Program-made: the position numbers and the translations under genes | Notes under the pieces: generated by a model | What the model saw: the letters and a program-made list of their open reading frames with translations, nothing else | Database searches by the model: none | Told to the model about the DNA's origin: nothing | NCBI GenBank assembly: GCA_947243795.1 | Contig: OX365931.1 | Span: forward strand, 1-64,000 | Reading direction: 5' to 3' | DNA length: 64,000 nt | Source of the DNA: Saccharomyces uvarum | Taxonomy: Eukaryota; Ascomycota; Saccharomycetes; Saccharomycetales; Saccharomycetaceae | Part shown: positions 18,859 to 31,421 of the stretch, one piece after another | Position numbering within the stretch: the stretch's first letter is position 1 | Layout of the letters: every line of letters starts with the position of its first letter

Positions 18859-21340
18859 GTTTCCCACACCACTGGCAATGAGGAGTCGAACGTCTTGGTT
18901 GTTAACGTTTTGTGAGTTCGATGACATCGAACAGCTGTGGTTTTGGCGTACTTGACAGCACTTCTAGGATATTTAATAGACAACAAAGGACTATACTAAT
19001 GCAATTGCTAGGTAAGCCTCGATAATTGAGCAATGTTCGCACACGTTTGAAACCGATACGGCCGTCGCATATAATAAATATATAAACACAAATCGAATAT
19101 GATACAATAGCGCCAGGTTTTTTTTTCTCTCAACAAACAGATGTAGTGCAAAGCACAAACTATGATCGTTTTGGTTTCACGGTTTAACGAGGTCAATCTC
19201 ACCGACTTAGTGTGGCAGCAATCACTTAAAGTCTCAAAATAAGATACTACATGATATCCGTCTTCATAAATGAGGTAGGCCACAACAGCTGTTATTATAA
19301 ATTTGAGGTGCGTTGAAAGCCTGTCAATAACTGTGGGAAGACTACATAAGCTTTGCCAAAACTACACCATGTCGCTTACTGTCGGCAATGAAAATTGGCA
19401 CTTGGGGCACGTATGCATAGTGTTAGGAAGTGAAAATGTGGAGATAAGGGAAGTCTGGTATTACTTTGAGTTTACCGTTATGTAACACATTTTTATTGAA
19501 TGCGGTTTTTTATATAAGGCTTTGTAGCTTTCAAAGCCTACAAAGACTTCACAACTACATCAGATGGTGACACCATTCTTATATGAAATATGTAGTTGAT
19601 AATGCTTGAAGTGGCCGAATTGGTACACGCAAAAAATCTTCTTAAAACCGCGTAATATTCATGGGAAAAGGGTGCAATGTGCATGACAAAAAAATTTTGG
19701 CAAGGCGTTGTATGATTATGATAATACATTGGAACCTTTGTTAATGATGGCGATCCAGCGAACACTCATTTAAATGTTGTTCGATCTATCAATGCCATGA
19801 AAAACCAGTGTAGATAACGGAAGACCCGTCATTTTCCATGACATTACAGAAGCCTTGTATTAAGGTTACAAATATGCTTGAGGTGCCGGGTTTTGAAAAT
19901 AGTAGGATGCTTCACCTGAGAAGAGCCGCTGTTTTTGTTAACAGCAAATTACAGAATAGCAATGTATTTTTCATTGAGTTCCTAAGAATGGTGCATCTCG
20001 TTTCCCCAATTTCTTATGCAGACAAACATTCACTGCGCTTTAACTACATCTTACAAAGAGCTCTAGCTGGTTTCAAACTGGTTCAAGAAGTATTCGTATG
20101 GAAACGTTCGAGTAGTTCTTGATTGAAGACTGTTGACTAAAAGTTCGATCTTATCAAGAGACCAAATCGGATTATCTATTAGACAGGTCCAAAATTCGAA
20201 ACGGCATTTTGCTAAAACACGCACTTCTCAATTCCTGAATCTATAATATTTACGAATAATCATCAACTAACGATGATGTCTAACTTCTTGAGGGTACGGT
20301 AGTCTACAGGCTATAATACGAAGAACTGTGTGGAAAGTAAACCAGTCATCAGACATTCCGCGTTCTCTTGTTCAGTGCCTTTGCAAAGATAACACTGGCC
20401 GCTTAGTTGATAGGGCCACTGTGGAAGGCAAGAATAAATTGTGAAATTTTCTGATTGATAAGTACTGCGTTTTTAATTTACTTACAAATCATTTCTACAA
20501 TGTTGAATAAAACACAGTATCAAAATATAACGTTGTTATTGAATCTGACTTAACAAGAGCAAATAAACAAAAAGAACTATGAGATTGTTTCAAGAGACAT
20601 CGAAATTACAGTTGCTTTTTGCGATGAAGAAATCTTAAATAATCACGAAGTAAGACTCGAAAATGTAATGGACAAAATAATATCAAAGGTATTGGAAATA
20701 TGTGAAGAAGACAAGTATAAGCTCTAGTCATTTCTGGCGGGGAAAACTTTGTGTTACACTCAGTTGATTCAAAAGATATCGTGGAGTAAAACCGATGCCG
20801 TAAGTCAAAGACTTTGGGATAATTAACATGCGTTTTTTACCTGTGAATCCATTTTTGCCCTCCTTTAGTTTTCAGTAAGCGACCTTTTTTAATCCCAGAT
20901 ATAAATCATTCCTTGTCAAACGGCATATACTATCAATATTCGCACAGTAGTACAGGTCGTACCGCAACTATTCTAGTTAAATTCGATTACAAGTCTTGGC
21001 GAAATCCATTGGTGATATTTGTCCTTATCGTTTTGATGGAGCCTTTTTCACCTTTAAAAATGCCGGGTACGATGGCCGCGAAAGATGTAAACATATCGAA
21101 AAACAAATAGGAAAACAGTATCTGAAACGTCATTTGAGAATTTAAAGTATGTAAATCTCTTTCCTCGAGCGAACCAAAGCTCTTCTTGATAAAAACCGGC
21201 AATTGGGCTTCCCATTCGAACTATTTCGTCTTTGCTAAAATATAAATTTCGCTCCTTTCTCATTAAAGATACCAAACCTGTATTCATTCGAACAACAAAG
21301 AGCAACAAACCAAAATACTGGACGACCACCCAAGGCAAAC
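18859..21340. other. 2.5 kb gap upstream of LRG1
   Basis: No intact gene is visible. Weak coding-like stretches are an ATG frame at 19838-20122 and an ATG-less run at 20554-20727. The S. cerevisiae interval is also long (roughly 1.8 kb by memory) and lacks a verified gene. The final few hundred bases presumably hold the LRG1 promoter, where I see no clear TATA box. Confidence 0.45.
20554..20727 (+). pseudogene. Open coding-like stretch, possible gene-end relic
   Basis: Fifty-seven codons are open to a TAG at 20725. They read as a typical globular sequence (for example EIVSRDIEITVAFCDEE, then NVMDKIISKVLEICEEDKY) and have no ATG at their beginning. I do not recognise the family. It could be the end of a lost gene or chance. 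Confidence 0.28.
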
Positions 21341-24300
21341 ATGATTCAAAACTCAGCTGGTTATCGATCACTGAACACCACGGCTCCGATGACCATGCAT
21401 ATAAAAAACCAGAAGAAAATCTGCGCTCATTGTAACAAGCCAGTTGTACAAGATAGCCAACGAACGAAGACGACGTTAAAGGCTCTAGGCAAATACTACC
21501 ATGAAAATTGCTTTACATGTCAGGATTGCGGAAAACCTTTGAAACCCAAGTACTTTCCATACCAAGTGAGCAAGAGTAGTGAAGCTATCTTGCTATGTCA
21601 ATACGATTATTTTAGAAGGCATAATTTGTTATGCCACGTATGTGATACACCATTACGTGGTTTATATTATACTGCATTCGGTTACAGATATGACGAGGAG
21701 CATTTTTCCTGCACAATCTGTGCCACTCCCTGCGGTGTAAAAAAATGTTTTATGTTTGAAGACCAATTGTATTGTAAGTATCATTTTTTAAAGTATTTCT
21801 CCAAACGTTGTAAAGGTTGTGAATTTCCAATATCAGATCAATACATCGAGTTTCCTAAAGGTGAAGAAATACATTGTTGGCACCCAGAATGTTATGGAAT
21901 TCATAAGTATTGGCATGTAAATCTAGCTGCTGATACCGTTGGTTTACAGTATCTTCCCAAGCTAGAGTATAGCCCCGATGCCAAGGACAATGATTTAAAT
22001 CCAACGGCTTACGAGTTAGATAAACAAATGCAGGCATTTAATTTTATTCTATCTAAAACATGGTCGGTTTTATACCGTTTTGAGGAGGAAGCAGCTTCGT
22101 GTATTTCCGATATGTTTCAATACCTAACAAGTAATGACCAATTGAAAGGTATAGAATCTACAGCCTTATTGGTGCTGAAAATTGAATGTCTCTTTAAAGG
22201 GCTTGACACTTTGAACCTCTCAACCAACAACAACATGCCCATTGGCCGTGAATCAGAGTGCACTGAAAACAATGCAATGGCTATTAACAAATACAGCAAA
22301 TTTCCCAAAAACTTATCTACAAAGATAATGATATACTTGCAATTGTTAAGAAAGTTGGGGACAGAAAACAAGAACGAGACAATCACAATTTCATCTTTCA
22401 TGTCTGTTATTACTGGATTAGCTCATTTTCTAAAGCTACTGACTAGGTTTGGATTATACACAAGCTTGGAAAACAACAAATCAACTCGCTCGGTAAATCC
22501 GTTATTAAAATTTTTGAGGGAAGTGGAAAAAAATGAGCTTTTCGAAGACAGCCCATTTCAATTCATTAAAACGCCCGTTAACGCTACAGATAGTTGCGCT
22601 GGTTGCAATAAATATATACAAGAGGAATGTGTTCAATTCTATGAATATAGATGGCATATTGCCTGTTTCGTCTGCTTTTCATGCCAAAAAAAGATTAATC
22701 CGATGAGCTTAACAGATCCTACTTTCAATAAAGAAAACAAAAGAATATTATGTTCTCACTGTTCGATTGATGATCCCGCTTCCGTACCGGGTTTCAGATT
22801 CGTCACTAAGTTGGCACAGCTAATCTTTCTGTTAAAAATTGCCCTAGTTAAATCAAGAACTGTTATGCTGAAATCCAGAGCCTCTAATAAAACCGGTAGT
22901 ACCCCCTTACAGAGTACTATGCTGAACGAACAAACCTACATCAGGACATTGAATGACATTAAACGATTAAGATCAAGAAGAGAAAGCGTTCGAGTTACTC
23001 ATAACAAACAACAAGCTAGAAAATCAGTCATATTGGAAACTGCAGAAACAGACTTAAATGACCCAACGAAACAAGGAGATAACAAGAACCTCGTAATTCA
23101 AACAGATGATCTATCTGTTAATCAGCAAGTTAGTACGCGTGAAAATGTCTTTAGCAATACTAAAACGCTAACGTTAGACGATATTTCACGTATTGTAGCC
23201 GCTGAACAGGCAAGAGAGTTAAGACCTAACGCATTTACACACTTTAAAAAATTAAAGGAAACTGATGACGAAGCTTCCAATATCGCTCCCAAAAAAAGTG
23301 GAGTCTATTATTCGGAACTGAATACAGCGGATTTATCGATAATCAAGGCCATCAGTTTATCATTGTTAAATAGTAAACACCTGATATCCGAAACGGACCC
23401 TAATTTTAATAATTTGAAGTCCATTATTTTTCCGCACGAAAAGCAAGTATTGACAGGTAGCTTCTGGAACAAAATGAAAGTTATGATGAGCATGGAGCCC
23501 AAAAAAGCTATACCGAAAACTGTCTTTGGTACCCCGTTGGACATATTGTGTGAAAAATGGGGTGTTGATTCTGATTTAGGTGTAGGTCCCGTTAAAATCA
23601 GAATCCCCATAATAATTGACGAGCTAATATCATCTTTAAGGCAAATGGATATGTCAGTGGAGGGTATTTTCAGGAAAAATGGGAATATAAGAAGACTTAG
23701 AGAACTAACAGCTACTATTGACAGCAACCCAACTGAAGCACCTGATTTTTCAACAGAAAATGCAATTCAATTATCAGCTCTGTTGAAAAAATTCATTAGA
23801 GAACTCCCCAATCCAATTTTGTCAACCGATCTATATGACATGTGGATCAAAGCTTCCAAAGTCGATTCAGAAGATGAGAAACAGCGTATTATACTGTTGA
23901 TATATTCCTTGCTGCCTTCATACAACCGCAACTTACTTGAAGCACTGTTATCATTTTTGCATTGGACATCTTCTTTCTCCTACATTGAGAATGAAATGGG
24001 ATCAAAGATGGACATCCATAATTTGTCCACAGTGATAACACCTAACATCTTGTATTTACCCCATAAAGAAGCCTCGAATGACAATGTTTCAGAAGAACCA
24101 GAATCGGGATTGGTTGACTCATTCGCCCAAAACAAAGGGGAAAATTATTTCTTGGCTATTGAGATTGTTGATTATTTGATTACCCATAACGAGGAAGTGG
24201 CAATGGTTCCAAAATTTTTGATGAACCTCTTAAAAGAGGTGCAGTCGCAGAATTTGGATAACTATGAGTCGATTAACAATCATATTTTTGACATATTGCA

Positions 24301-24412
24301 AAAAAAAACTATCGATTATTCGGAATTTGATGTAAAGAGTCCTGTCACGGTTAAAGATTCCACTACTATGGTCGTGCAAAGTGAAATAAACAAAACAGAA
24401 AATGATAAGTAG
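21341..24412 (+). CDS. LRG1: Rho1 GTPase-activating protein with LIM domains
   Basis: The protein has 1023 residues (S. cerevisiae 1017) and is nearly collinear with Lrg1. Three LIM zinc-binding domains are visible: CAHC...CQDC at about 28-90, CHVC...CTIC at about 99-150, and CAGC...CFSC at about 420-480. The C-terminal RhoGAP domain spans about 730-920 with the arginine finger in GIFRKNG near residue 775. Lrg1 switches off Rho1 in the cell-integrity/glucan-synthase pathway and acts at bud and mating sites. The start is the first ATG and matches the known N-terminus MIQNSAGYRSL. It is convergent with ADY3. Confidence 0.97.
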   Translation: MIQNSAGYRSLNTTAPMTMHIKNQKKICAHCNKPVVQDSQRTKTTLKALGKYYHENCFTCQDCGKPLKPKYFPYQVSKSSEAILLCQYDYFRRHNLLCHVCDTPLRGLYYTAFGYRYDEEHFSCTICATPCGVKKCFMFEDQLYCKYHFLKYFSKRCKGCEFPISDQYIEFPKGEEIHCWHPECYGIHKYWHVNLAADTVGLQYLPKLEYSPDAKDNDLNPTAYELDKQMQAFNFILSKTWSVLYRFEEEAASCISDMFQYLTSNDQLKGIESTALLVLKIECLFKGLDTLNLSTNNNMPIGRESECTENNAMAINKYSKFPKNLSTKIMIYLQLLRKLGTENKNETITISSFMSVITGLAHFLKLLTRFGLYTSLENNKSTRSVNPLLKFLREVEKNELFEDSPFQFIKTPVNATDSCAGCNKYIQEECVQFYEYRWHIACFVCFSCQKKINPMSLTDPTFNKENKRILCSHCSIDDPASVPGFRFVTKLAQLIFLLKIALVKSRTVMLKSRASNKTGSTPLQSTMLNEQTYIRTLNDIKRLRSRRESVRVTHNKQQARKSVILETAETDLNDPTKQGDNKNLVIQTDDLSVNQQVSTRENVFSNTKTLTLDDISRIVAAEQARELRPNAFTHFKKLKETDDEASNIAPKKSGVYYSELNTADLSIIKAISLSLLNSKHLISETDPNFNNLKSIIFPHEKQVLTGSFWNKMKVMMSMEPKKAIPKTVFGTPLDILCEKWGVDSDLGVGPVKIRIPIIIDELISSLRQMDMSVEGIFRKNGNIRRLRELTATIDSNPTEAPDFSTENAIQLSALLKKFIRELPNPILSTDLYDMWIKASKVDSEDEKQRIILLIYSLLPSYNRNLLEALLSFLHWTSSFSYIENEMGSKMDIHNLSTVITPNILYLPHKEASNDNVSEEPESGLVDSFAQNKGENYFLAIEIVDYLITHNEEVAMVPKFLMNLLKEVQSQNLDNYESINNHIFDILQKKTIDYSEFDVKSPVTVKDSTTMVVQSEINKTENDK

Positions 24413-24899
24413 ACGTTGTTTTTTTTCACTCTATGTTTTCTTTCCTGCAAAACTTTAACGGTTTATTGGTCCTTTTAGTATTCTTTGCTTCTTTTTGCTT
24501 ATTTTGACATTTTAACAGAATGCTATGAAAGTGGACATTATTTATATTATCATACATCATAGTTTCTTGCTGTTTAACAGAACTAAAAATTGTAACATTA
24601 TTATGTACTTATTATAATTACCTGTATCATTGTATTATTTACCGTTCATGAGAGTTATTTCAGAGCAGGTCAAAAAAGACTAGTCTTTCGCAGGTTTATA
24701 ATGTAAGCTAGAGGGATAATTTTTGGAAGTCTAAATTTGAGAGAGGAGCAATAAAATACGTAGGTTATCTTGTTATAAGTTGTTCTATTTAGAATTTTTT
24801 GTCTATCTTTATTTCTCCTGCACTGATAATCCAGTTAATACCACAGAAAAATGATCACCAATAATACTATATTTATATATATTAGTATGCTTTTTACTA
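24413..24899. other. Intergenic region between convergent LRG1 and ADY3
   Basis: About 490 bp of AT-rich 3' flanking sequence containing the terminators of both genes; T-rich runs follow each stop codon. Nothing else is visible. Confidence 0.5.
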
Positions 24900-26801
24900 T
24901 TAAGCAAAGAAATATTTTAACAGCGCTTGCAAATCATAATTGAGCGGGTGCTTTACTTCGGCAATATCATGATTGTTCAGAAACTCATTCATTGCAATTT
25001 TTCTTCTGCTCTTGAAATCTATTTGCTTACCAAAAACCTTCAAATTCAAATCATTAGCAAATCTCGTAAGAAGCGCAAGCTCACATCTAAGTTGAATGAC
25101 AATTGTTGGAACGGCTTTTAAAAATGTTTTCAGTGGGATATCTAATACGATTAACAAGTTTTTAATTAGATTTTGCGATTGCACATAAGTAAGGTCCATC
25201 AGAATATCAAGACCCAAAGAATCATATTTATCCTTCGTAATATGTGGAAACGATTTACCCACAGTTTCAAAATTAAGTTCGGTAGAAGCATCACCATATA
25301 ACTCCTTCAAACTTGATTTTTCTTGAAGCACTTCCTCTTTGAGAAACTCAATTGTTTCTTCAAGTTCAAATGCTTCGCTTTGTTTTCTCATTAACTCCTC
25401 AGTCATGTTCTTATTCGTATTATCTAGTTCTTCCATCTGAGCGTTCAATTTCTCAATAATTGAGGATTGGCTTTGGAGCTTACCGATAATTCCTTCATTT
25501 TCTTTCATATAGTCATTTAGTTTATCTTCAGCGTTTCTTTGAACTTTTTCACTAAGTATTAATTTTTCTCTTAATTCGTTCTTCAGTTTTTGGAAGTTTT
25601 CCTCCTTAATGTTAAAAACATCATGCCATCTCCTCTTCTCTAAGCGGAATTGCTGTTCTTTTGTGGACGTCTCTTTCTGGAGACATTCTATTTTCTGGCT
25701 GTGTTGTTGCTGCATGAAATGCAATCTTTCGCTAGTCAATTTGAAGAGAGAAATTATTTTTTCAAGGCGTATACGATCATTTTTTTCCAACATGTATATT
25801 CTTTGCTTCAACTGCTTGCACTGTTCCATACTTTCAGGATCTTTGATATCTTTGATATCTGGATAAAGTTTGGTAAAATGGCTTTGGAAAGTTGAAGGAG
25901 CTTGACCGGTTTTCATCTCTTCTAATATAAACTTACCAAGATCTGTCCCAAAAAGAGGAAGGTTTTGCATATAGCTATAAACGTTGCCCAACCTTTTTTC
26001 GTAAAATGAACTATCCTCTTTTAATTGTTTATTATCATCCTGAGATGTTTGTAATTGATGCTCCAGTGATTCAATTTTTGTTTGTAAACTATGTTGTGTG
26101 ATTCTAAGTCTTTTTGAAGCAGCGCTTTTCTCTTCACGTACTGCTTTTTGTAAAGACTTGATTTTTTCAGATTTAGTATCATCCAAGGTTTCTTTTTTCT
26201 TCAATTCTTGAATCACATTTTCCTTTTCATCAAGTTTCTGGCGCAAAATTTCGATCTCGTCATTTTTCAGCTGATTTTCTTTCAACATATTAGGGATATT
26301 ATAATCTTTGAGAATGTCTTCGACATAAGAGCACGGACGTAAGTCCTCCTTAACCTCTTTCAGCTTCATAATGTCTTCATCTTCACCAGTTGTAGCTTCG
26401 GATAGACAAAATGCGTTTTCTAAGTGAGCGACCTCAAATTTTGGCTCCAAACTCATATCTTTCACAACAAGTTCGACAGAGTTTCTTGCAGTTTCCAGTA
26501 CACGAGACTTTGTGAGGGTTCTCGTGGGAGTGGAAGAAGGCCTGTCCGTCTCTGTATAGCCCTGTCCCTCATGAGCAACAAATTTATTGGGACTGGCATT
26601 CCCTAAAGTACTAGGCTTACCAGTAGGAGATAAAGCGTTTCCGCCTATCCCGACGGTTTGTAAGCGGCTTCTTCGAGGAAACTTCAGTGGTGACGTCGAA
26701 TTACTCTGAGAGGTTTCTATGAGCTCATTTTTCTCGACTCGATCAGAATTCCGTCTCCCCGATACCGTCCTGCCCCAAAGATCGGTCATCCAGTTCTCCA
26801 T
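24900..26801 (-). CDS. ADY3: Prospore-membrane leading-edge coiled-coil protein
   Basis: Position and orientation between LRG1 and GUD1 and the long central coiled coil (about residues 170-520, rich in E, K, L and Q) identify Ady3. In sporulation it sits at the leading edge of the prospore membrane and at the spindle-pole body with Don1 and Ssp1, and it is a paralogue of Cnm67. The N-terminus has a basic Ser/Thr-rich stretch with proline-directed sites. The frame is open over 633 residues, while S. cerevisiae Ady3 is about 790 as I recall, so this orthologue is shorter; no break is evident and the ends look complete. A URS1 motif and a middle-sporulation-like element lie just upstream, consistent with meiotic expression. 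Confidence 0.88.
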   Translation of the reverse strand: MENWMTDLWGRTVSGRRNSDRVEKNELIETSQSNSTSPLKFPRRSRLQTVGIGGNALSPTGKPSTLGNASPNKFVAHEGQGYTETDRPSSTPTRTLTKSRVLETARNSVELVVKDMSLEPKFEVAHLENAFCLSEATTGEDEDIMKLKEVKEDLRPCSYVEDILKDYNIPNMLKENQLKNDEIEILRQKLDEKENVIQELKKKETLDDTKSEKIKSLQKAVREEKSAASKRLRITQHSLQTKIESLEHQLQTSQDDNKQLKEDSSFYEKRLGNVYSYMQNLPLFGTDLGKFILEEMKTGQAPSTFQSHFTKLYPDIKDIKDPESMEQCKQLKQRIYMLEKNDRIRLEKIISLFKLTSERLHFMQQQHSQKIECLQKETSTKEQQFRLEKRRWHDVFNIKEENFQKLKNELREKLILSEKVQRNAEDKLNDYMKENEGIIGKLQSQSSIIEKLNAQMEELDNTNKNMTEELMRKQSEAFELEETIEFLKEEVLQEKSSLKELYGDASTELNFETVGKSFPHITKDKYDSLGLDILMDLTYVQSQNLIKNLLIVLDIPLKTFLKAVPTIVIQLRCELALLTRFANDLNLKVFGKQIDFKSRRKIAMNEFLNNHDIAEVKHPLNYDLQALLKYFFA

Positions 26802-26877
26802 GTTAACAATATATTTAGTATCAACTACCTTGCTCTGGATATTAGACTCAATTTGGATATCGTTTACAGTAGCAAAC

Positions 26878-26922
26878 TTTTTTGTGTTTTTTCTTTCTTT
26901 ATATGGCCTCTTGGGCGGCTAA
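26878..26922. promoter_or_regulatory. URS1 and MSE-like sites of ADY3
   Basis: GGGCGGCTAA (26913-26922) contains the Ume6 URS1 core TAGCCGCC on the other strand, about 112 bp before the ADY3 ATG. A TTTTGTGTT run at about 26880-26888 reads AACACAAAA on the gene strand, close to the Ndt80 site GNCRCAAAW. Both fit a sporulation gene. Confidence 0.6.
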
Positions 26923-27006
26923 AACGCGATACGCAAAAAAAGAAAACAAATTCAGACCTGCCCGTTAGAATGAAATAGAATACAAAAATTCTGCATACAC
27001 ATGTGT

Positions 27007-28455
<1,449 letters not shown>

Positions 28456-28530
28456 TCATCAAAGGAGTGTCCAATCATTTTATTCATGAGAAAAAAAGAT
28501 GCTCTTACTTCAAATGTTTATTTTAGATTT

Positions 28531-28637
28531 CTTATCTTTCTCCCTTTTATAACCCGAGACTAGTATCTAAACTTCCGAGTGATAAATTAATGAATGGTCA
28601 TAAAACAAGATTTCAGATAAGATCAAACCAAGATAAG
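28531..28637. promoter_or_regulatory. Four GATA-factor sites between GUD1 and AIM6
   Basis: CTTATC (28531-28536), GATAAA (28581-28586), GATAAG (28616-28621) and GATAAG (28632-28637) fall in about 105 bp of the shared divergent promoter. Such clusters bind Gln3/Gat1 and Dal80/Gzf3 and confer nitrogen catabolite control, which suits a guanine-degrading enzyme. Regulation is inferred. Confidence 0.55.
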
Positions 28638-28658
28638 AACTAAGTGATATCAAAAGTA

Positions 28659-29831
28659 ATGTTGGGACTGAAAAGCTGCTTGACTATCCTTGTTGGATAT
28701 GTCGTTGCCGTGTGTGCTTTGTTTTCCAGCAAGGGAAGAAATCCGTCATTGAATAATTGGGAGAAGTTAAAAGATCAAAAATATTCCACTGTAGATAACT
28801 TCGGGCTAACTGGACACTCTTTGTTACAGTTCTTCCGGGATAACTTGGCAATTCTAAGTCTCAATGAGGAGAAATATCATCATAAACGCTCTTCTCTTTA
28901 TTATGATATTTTCAGAGAGTATATTCTACGTAATGATAACCCAAAGAACTGCTCGCCTGCAAACTCAGCTATTGCCAAGTTGAACAAAGATGTCAACCCC
29001 ATGCCAGTCCACTCTCACAATGATTACTGGAGAAAGCTACCGCTCTTTGAAGGTCTAGCGTATGGTGCAAGAAGTACTGAAGCTGATGTGTGGAATATAG
29101 ACGGAAAAGTACTAGCTGTGGGCCATAACGAAGCTTCTTTGGACCCAGTTGAATTGACACTAGATAAACTATACACAGGCCCTCTTTCTGAAATTTTAGA
29201 CGAGGTCAATTGCCAAGATTCAATTTCCAATAGTAAGAATGGTGTATTCTTTAATTCGCCTGAAACTTCACTTTTCTTTTATATTGATTTTAAGTCCGAT
29301 GACAATGAACTGACTTACAAATTATTAATGGAAAAATATTTCAAGCCTTTGATCGACTCCGGTTATCTAACATATTACGATATGAAAAAGGAAGAAATTT
29401 TCTGGAACCCAGTTACTGTGATATTAACAGGCAATTATCCAACGTCCTTAGATGTTTTAGATAAAGGAAATAATGACGGTTATTTCAACTCAAATCAAAG
29501 ATTTGCATTCTTAGATGCATCATTATTAGATTTGGAACCCAAGGAATCTAACCTTTCCGTCACTACGACTGTATCCTTCAACGAATTAATGAGACATTGC
29601 GGTTCTGATCACTGGAATGTATCGTTAAGAGGCCATATGGATTCGGATGAGATAACTTGTGCCAAAAACGTAATTGACAAAGCCCATGCATTGAAGCTGA
29701 CAACCAGAATTTGGGGGGCTCCAACCTGGCCATTTAACACAGTGAAGGCCATTTCTCACCAAATTTTCCATGATTTGGGTTCTGATTTACTCAACTTGGA
29801 CGATATGTTCATGGCGTCGTCATTAATCTAA
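28659..29831 (+). CDS. AIM6: Aim6, PLC-like phosphodiesterase family protein
   Basis: From the first ATG at 28659 the protein has 390 residues, the same as S. cerevisiae Aim6; an upstream in-frame codon is only GTG. An N-terminal hydrophobic segment (about residues 2-24) may be a signal anchor. The central domain has PLC-like/GDPD-type features ([13 protein letters not shown] near 115 and STEADVW near 140, supplying the His and Glu/Asp of the metal site). The S. cerevisiae mutant has altered mitochondrial inheritance, and the biochemical activity is not known. It shares a promoter with GUD1. Confidence 0.95.
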   Translation: MLGLKSCLTILVGYVVAVCALFSSKGRNPSLNNWEKLKDQKYSTVDNFGLTGHSLLQFFRDNLAILSLNEEKYHHKRSSLYYDIFREYILRNDNPKNCSPANSAIAKLNKDVNPMPVHSHNDYWRKLPLFEGLAYGARSTEADVWNIDGKVLAVGHNEASLDPVELTLDKLYTGPLSEILDEVNCQDSISNSKNGVFFNSPETSLFFYIDFKSDDNELTYKLLMEKYFKPLIDSGYLTYYDMKKEEIFWNPVTVILTGNYPTSLDVLDKGNNDGYFNSNQRFAFLDASLLDLEPKESNLSVTTTVSFNELMRHCGSDHWNVSLRGHMDSDEITCAKNVIDKAHALKLTTRIWGAPTWPFNTVKAISHQIFHDLGSDLLNLDDMFMASSLI

Positions 29832-30318
29832 AAATGGTATGCAGCATTCTAGCAGAATGGCTTAGCGATAATTCACAATAGTAAACAAGAAATACCGTAC
29901 ATATTTATATATATTGATAACAGGCAGATTGATAGACGTGTTTACCTGCTTGGGGAAGGCAAAACGACAGTACATATGTTCTCTTACCGCGCATGATTCT
30001 TTGACGTAGATACACGCGCACATGGAATTGCATCTATTGCAATAGCTCACCTCTTAGAAAACAAGCCATTCAAATTGCAATCGCAATCGCAAGTCATTCT
30101 TCCGACAAGTCTTCAAAATTCAAATTTAACTCTAGAATAACATGACCCTTATCTACGGAATATCCATTTTTTTCGCCTCTGTTTCCTTTCCGTTTTAGTG
30201 AAATTTCTAGGATTAATTGGCGCAATTAGTTAATAACGACTAGACGTGAACTTTTAGCTCGAGCTATAGTACAAAATGAGACATATCCACTGCTATATCA
30301 GTACAATAACGCTTACTA
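29832..30318. other. AIM6-PHO13 intergenic region
   Basis: About 490 bp containing the AIM6 terminator and the PHO13 promoter. A small run of aatcgcaatcgcaa occurs near 30079. I see no known operator. Confidence 0.4.
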
Positions 30319-31251
30319 ATGACTGCGCAAAAAGAAGCACCAGTAAAGATAACCAGCAAGGACATTGCTCAAGAGTTCTTGAGCAGATATGACACATTTT
30401 TGTTCGATTGTGATGGTGTCTTGTGGCTAGGCTCGCATGCGCTACCATACACGCAAGAGATCTTGAGTCTTTTGAAACAGTTAGGCAAGCAATTGATCTT
30501 TGTGACCAATAACTCCACCAAGTCTCGTTTAGCATACACAAAGAAGTTCGCCTCTTTCGGTATCAACGTTAAGGAAGAACAAATTTTCACTTCTGGTTAT
30601 GCATCAGCTGTTTATGTTCGTGATTTTTTGAAGCTACAGCCAGGCAAAGATAAAGTCTGGGTATTCGGTGAAAGTGGTATTGGTGAAGAACTGAAACTAA
30701 TGGGGTACGAGTCTCTTGGAGGTACCGATCCAAGATTGGATGTACCATTCAGTGCAGCTGAATCACCATTTCTGGTCGACGGCCTTGATAAGGACGTTAA
30801 TTGTGTGATCGCTGGGCTAGATACGAAGGTAAATTACCATCGTTTGGCTGTTACTCTACAGTATTTACAAAAGGATACCGTCCATTTTGTGGGTACAAAC
30901 GTGGATTCCACTTTCCCACAAAAGGGGCATACCTTCCCCGGTGCTGGTTCCATGATCGAATCGTTGGCATTTTCATCCAATAGAAGACCCTCCTACTGTG
31001 GTAAACCAAACATGAATATGCTGAATACCATTGTATCAGCTTTCAACCTGGACAAATCAAGATGTTGTATGGTTGGTGATAGGTTGAATACCGATATGAA
31101 ATTTGGTATCGAAGGTGGATTGGGCGGTACACTATTGGTTTTGAGTGGTATCGAGACTGAAGAAAGGGCCTTGGAAATCTCAGCTGACTACCCAAGACCT
31201 AAATTTTACATTGACAAACTTGGTGACATTTACACCATGACCAAATTATAA
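30319..31251 (+). CDS. PHO13: HAD-family phosphatase, 2-phosphoglycolate/phosphometabolite repair
   Basis: The 310-residue protein (S. cerevisiae 312) has all HAD motifs: the nucleophile and acid in [10 protein letters not shown] (about 27-36), [10 protein letters not shown] (about 62), and [12 protein letters not shown] (about 252). The cap domain is of the NagD/phosphoglycolate phosphatase type. Pho13 clears damaged or side-product phosphates such as 2-phosphoglycolate and 4-phosphoerythronate and was first known as p-nitrophenylphosphatase. The C-terminus ends in TMTKL, slightly shorter than in S. cerevisiae. Confidence 0.97.
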   Translation: MTAQKEAPVKITSKDIAQEFLSRYDTFLFDCDGVLWLGSHALPYTQEILSLLKQLGKQLIFVTNNSTKSRLAYTKKFASFGINVKEEQIFTSGYASAVYVRDFLKLQPGKDKVWVFGESGIGEELKLMGYESLGGTDPRLDVPFSAAESPFLVDGLDKDVNCVIAGLDTKVNYHRLAVTLQYLQKDTVHFVGTNVDSTFPQKGHTFPGAGSMIESLAFSSNRRPSYCGKPNMNMLNTIVSAFNLDKSRCCMVGDRLNTDMKFGIEGGLGGTLLVLSGIETEERALEISADYPRPKFYIDKLGDIYTMTKL

Positions 31252-31421
31252 ACTATAATGAGACCGAAGCAAAACTGAAAAAGAGTTCGTGATGAAATTT
31301 TCTTTCTTTTGGAAAGAAAACTATATAGGTTCGTAGATGTTGTGAAAGTTGTATATTTGTTATATATATGTACTAAAGGAGAAACGACTTTTCCAAGGGT
31401 GTAGGTAGTAGATGATAAGAA

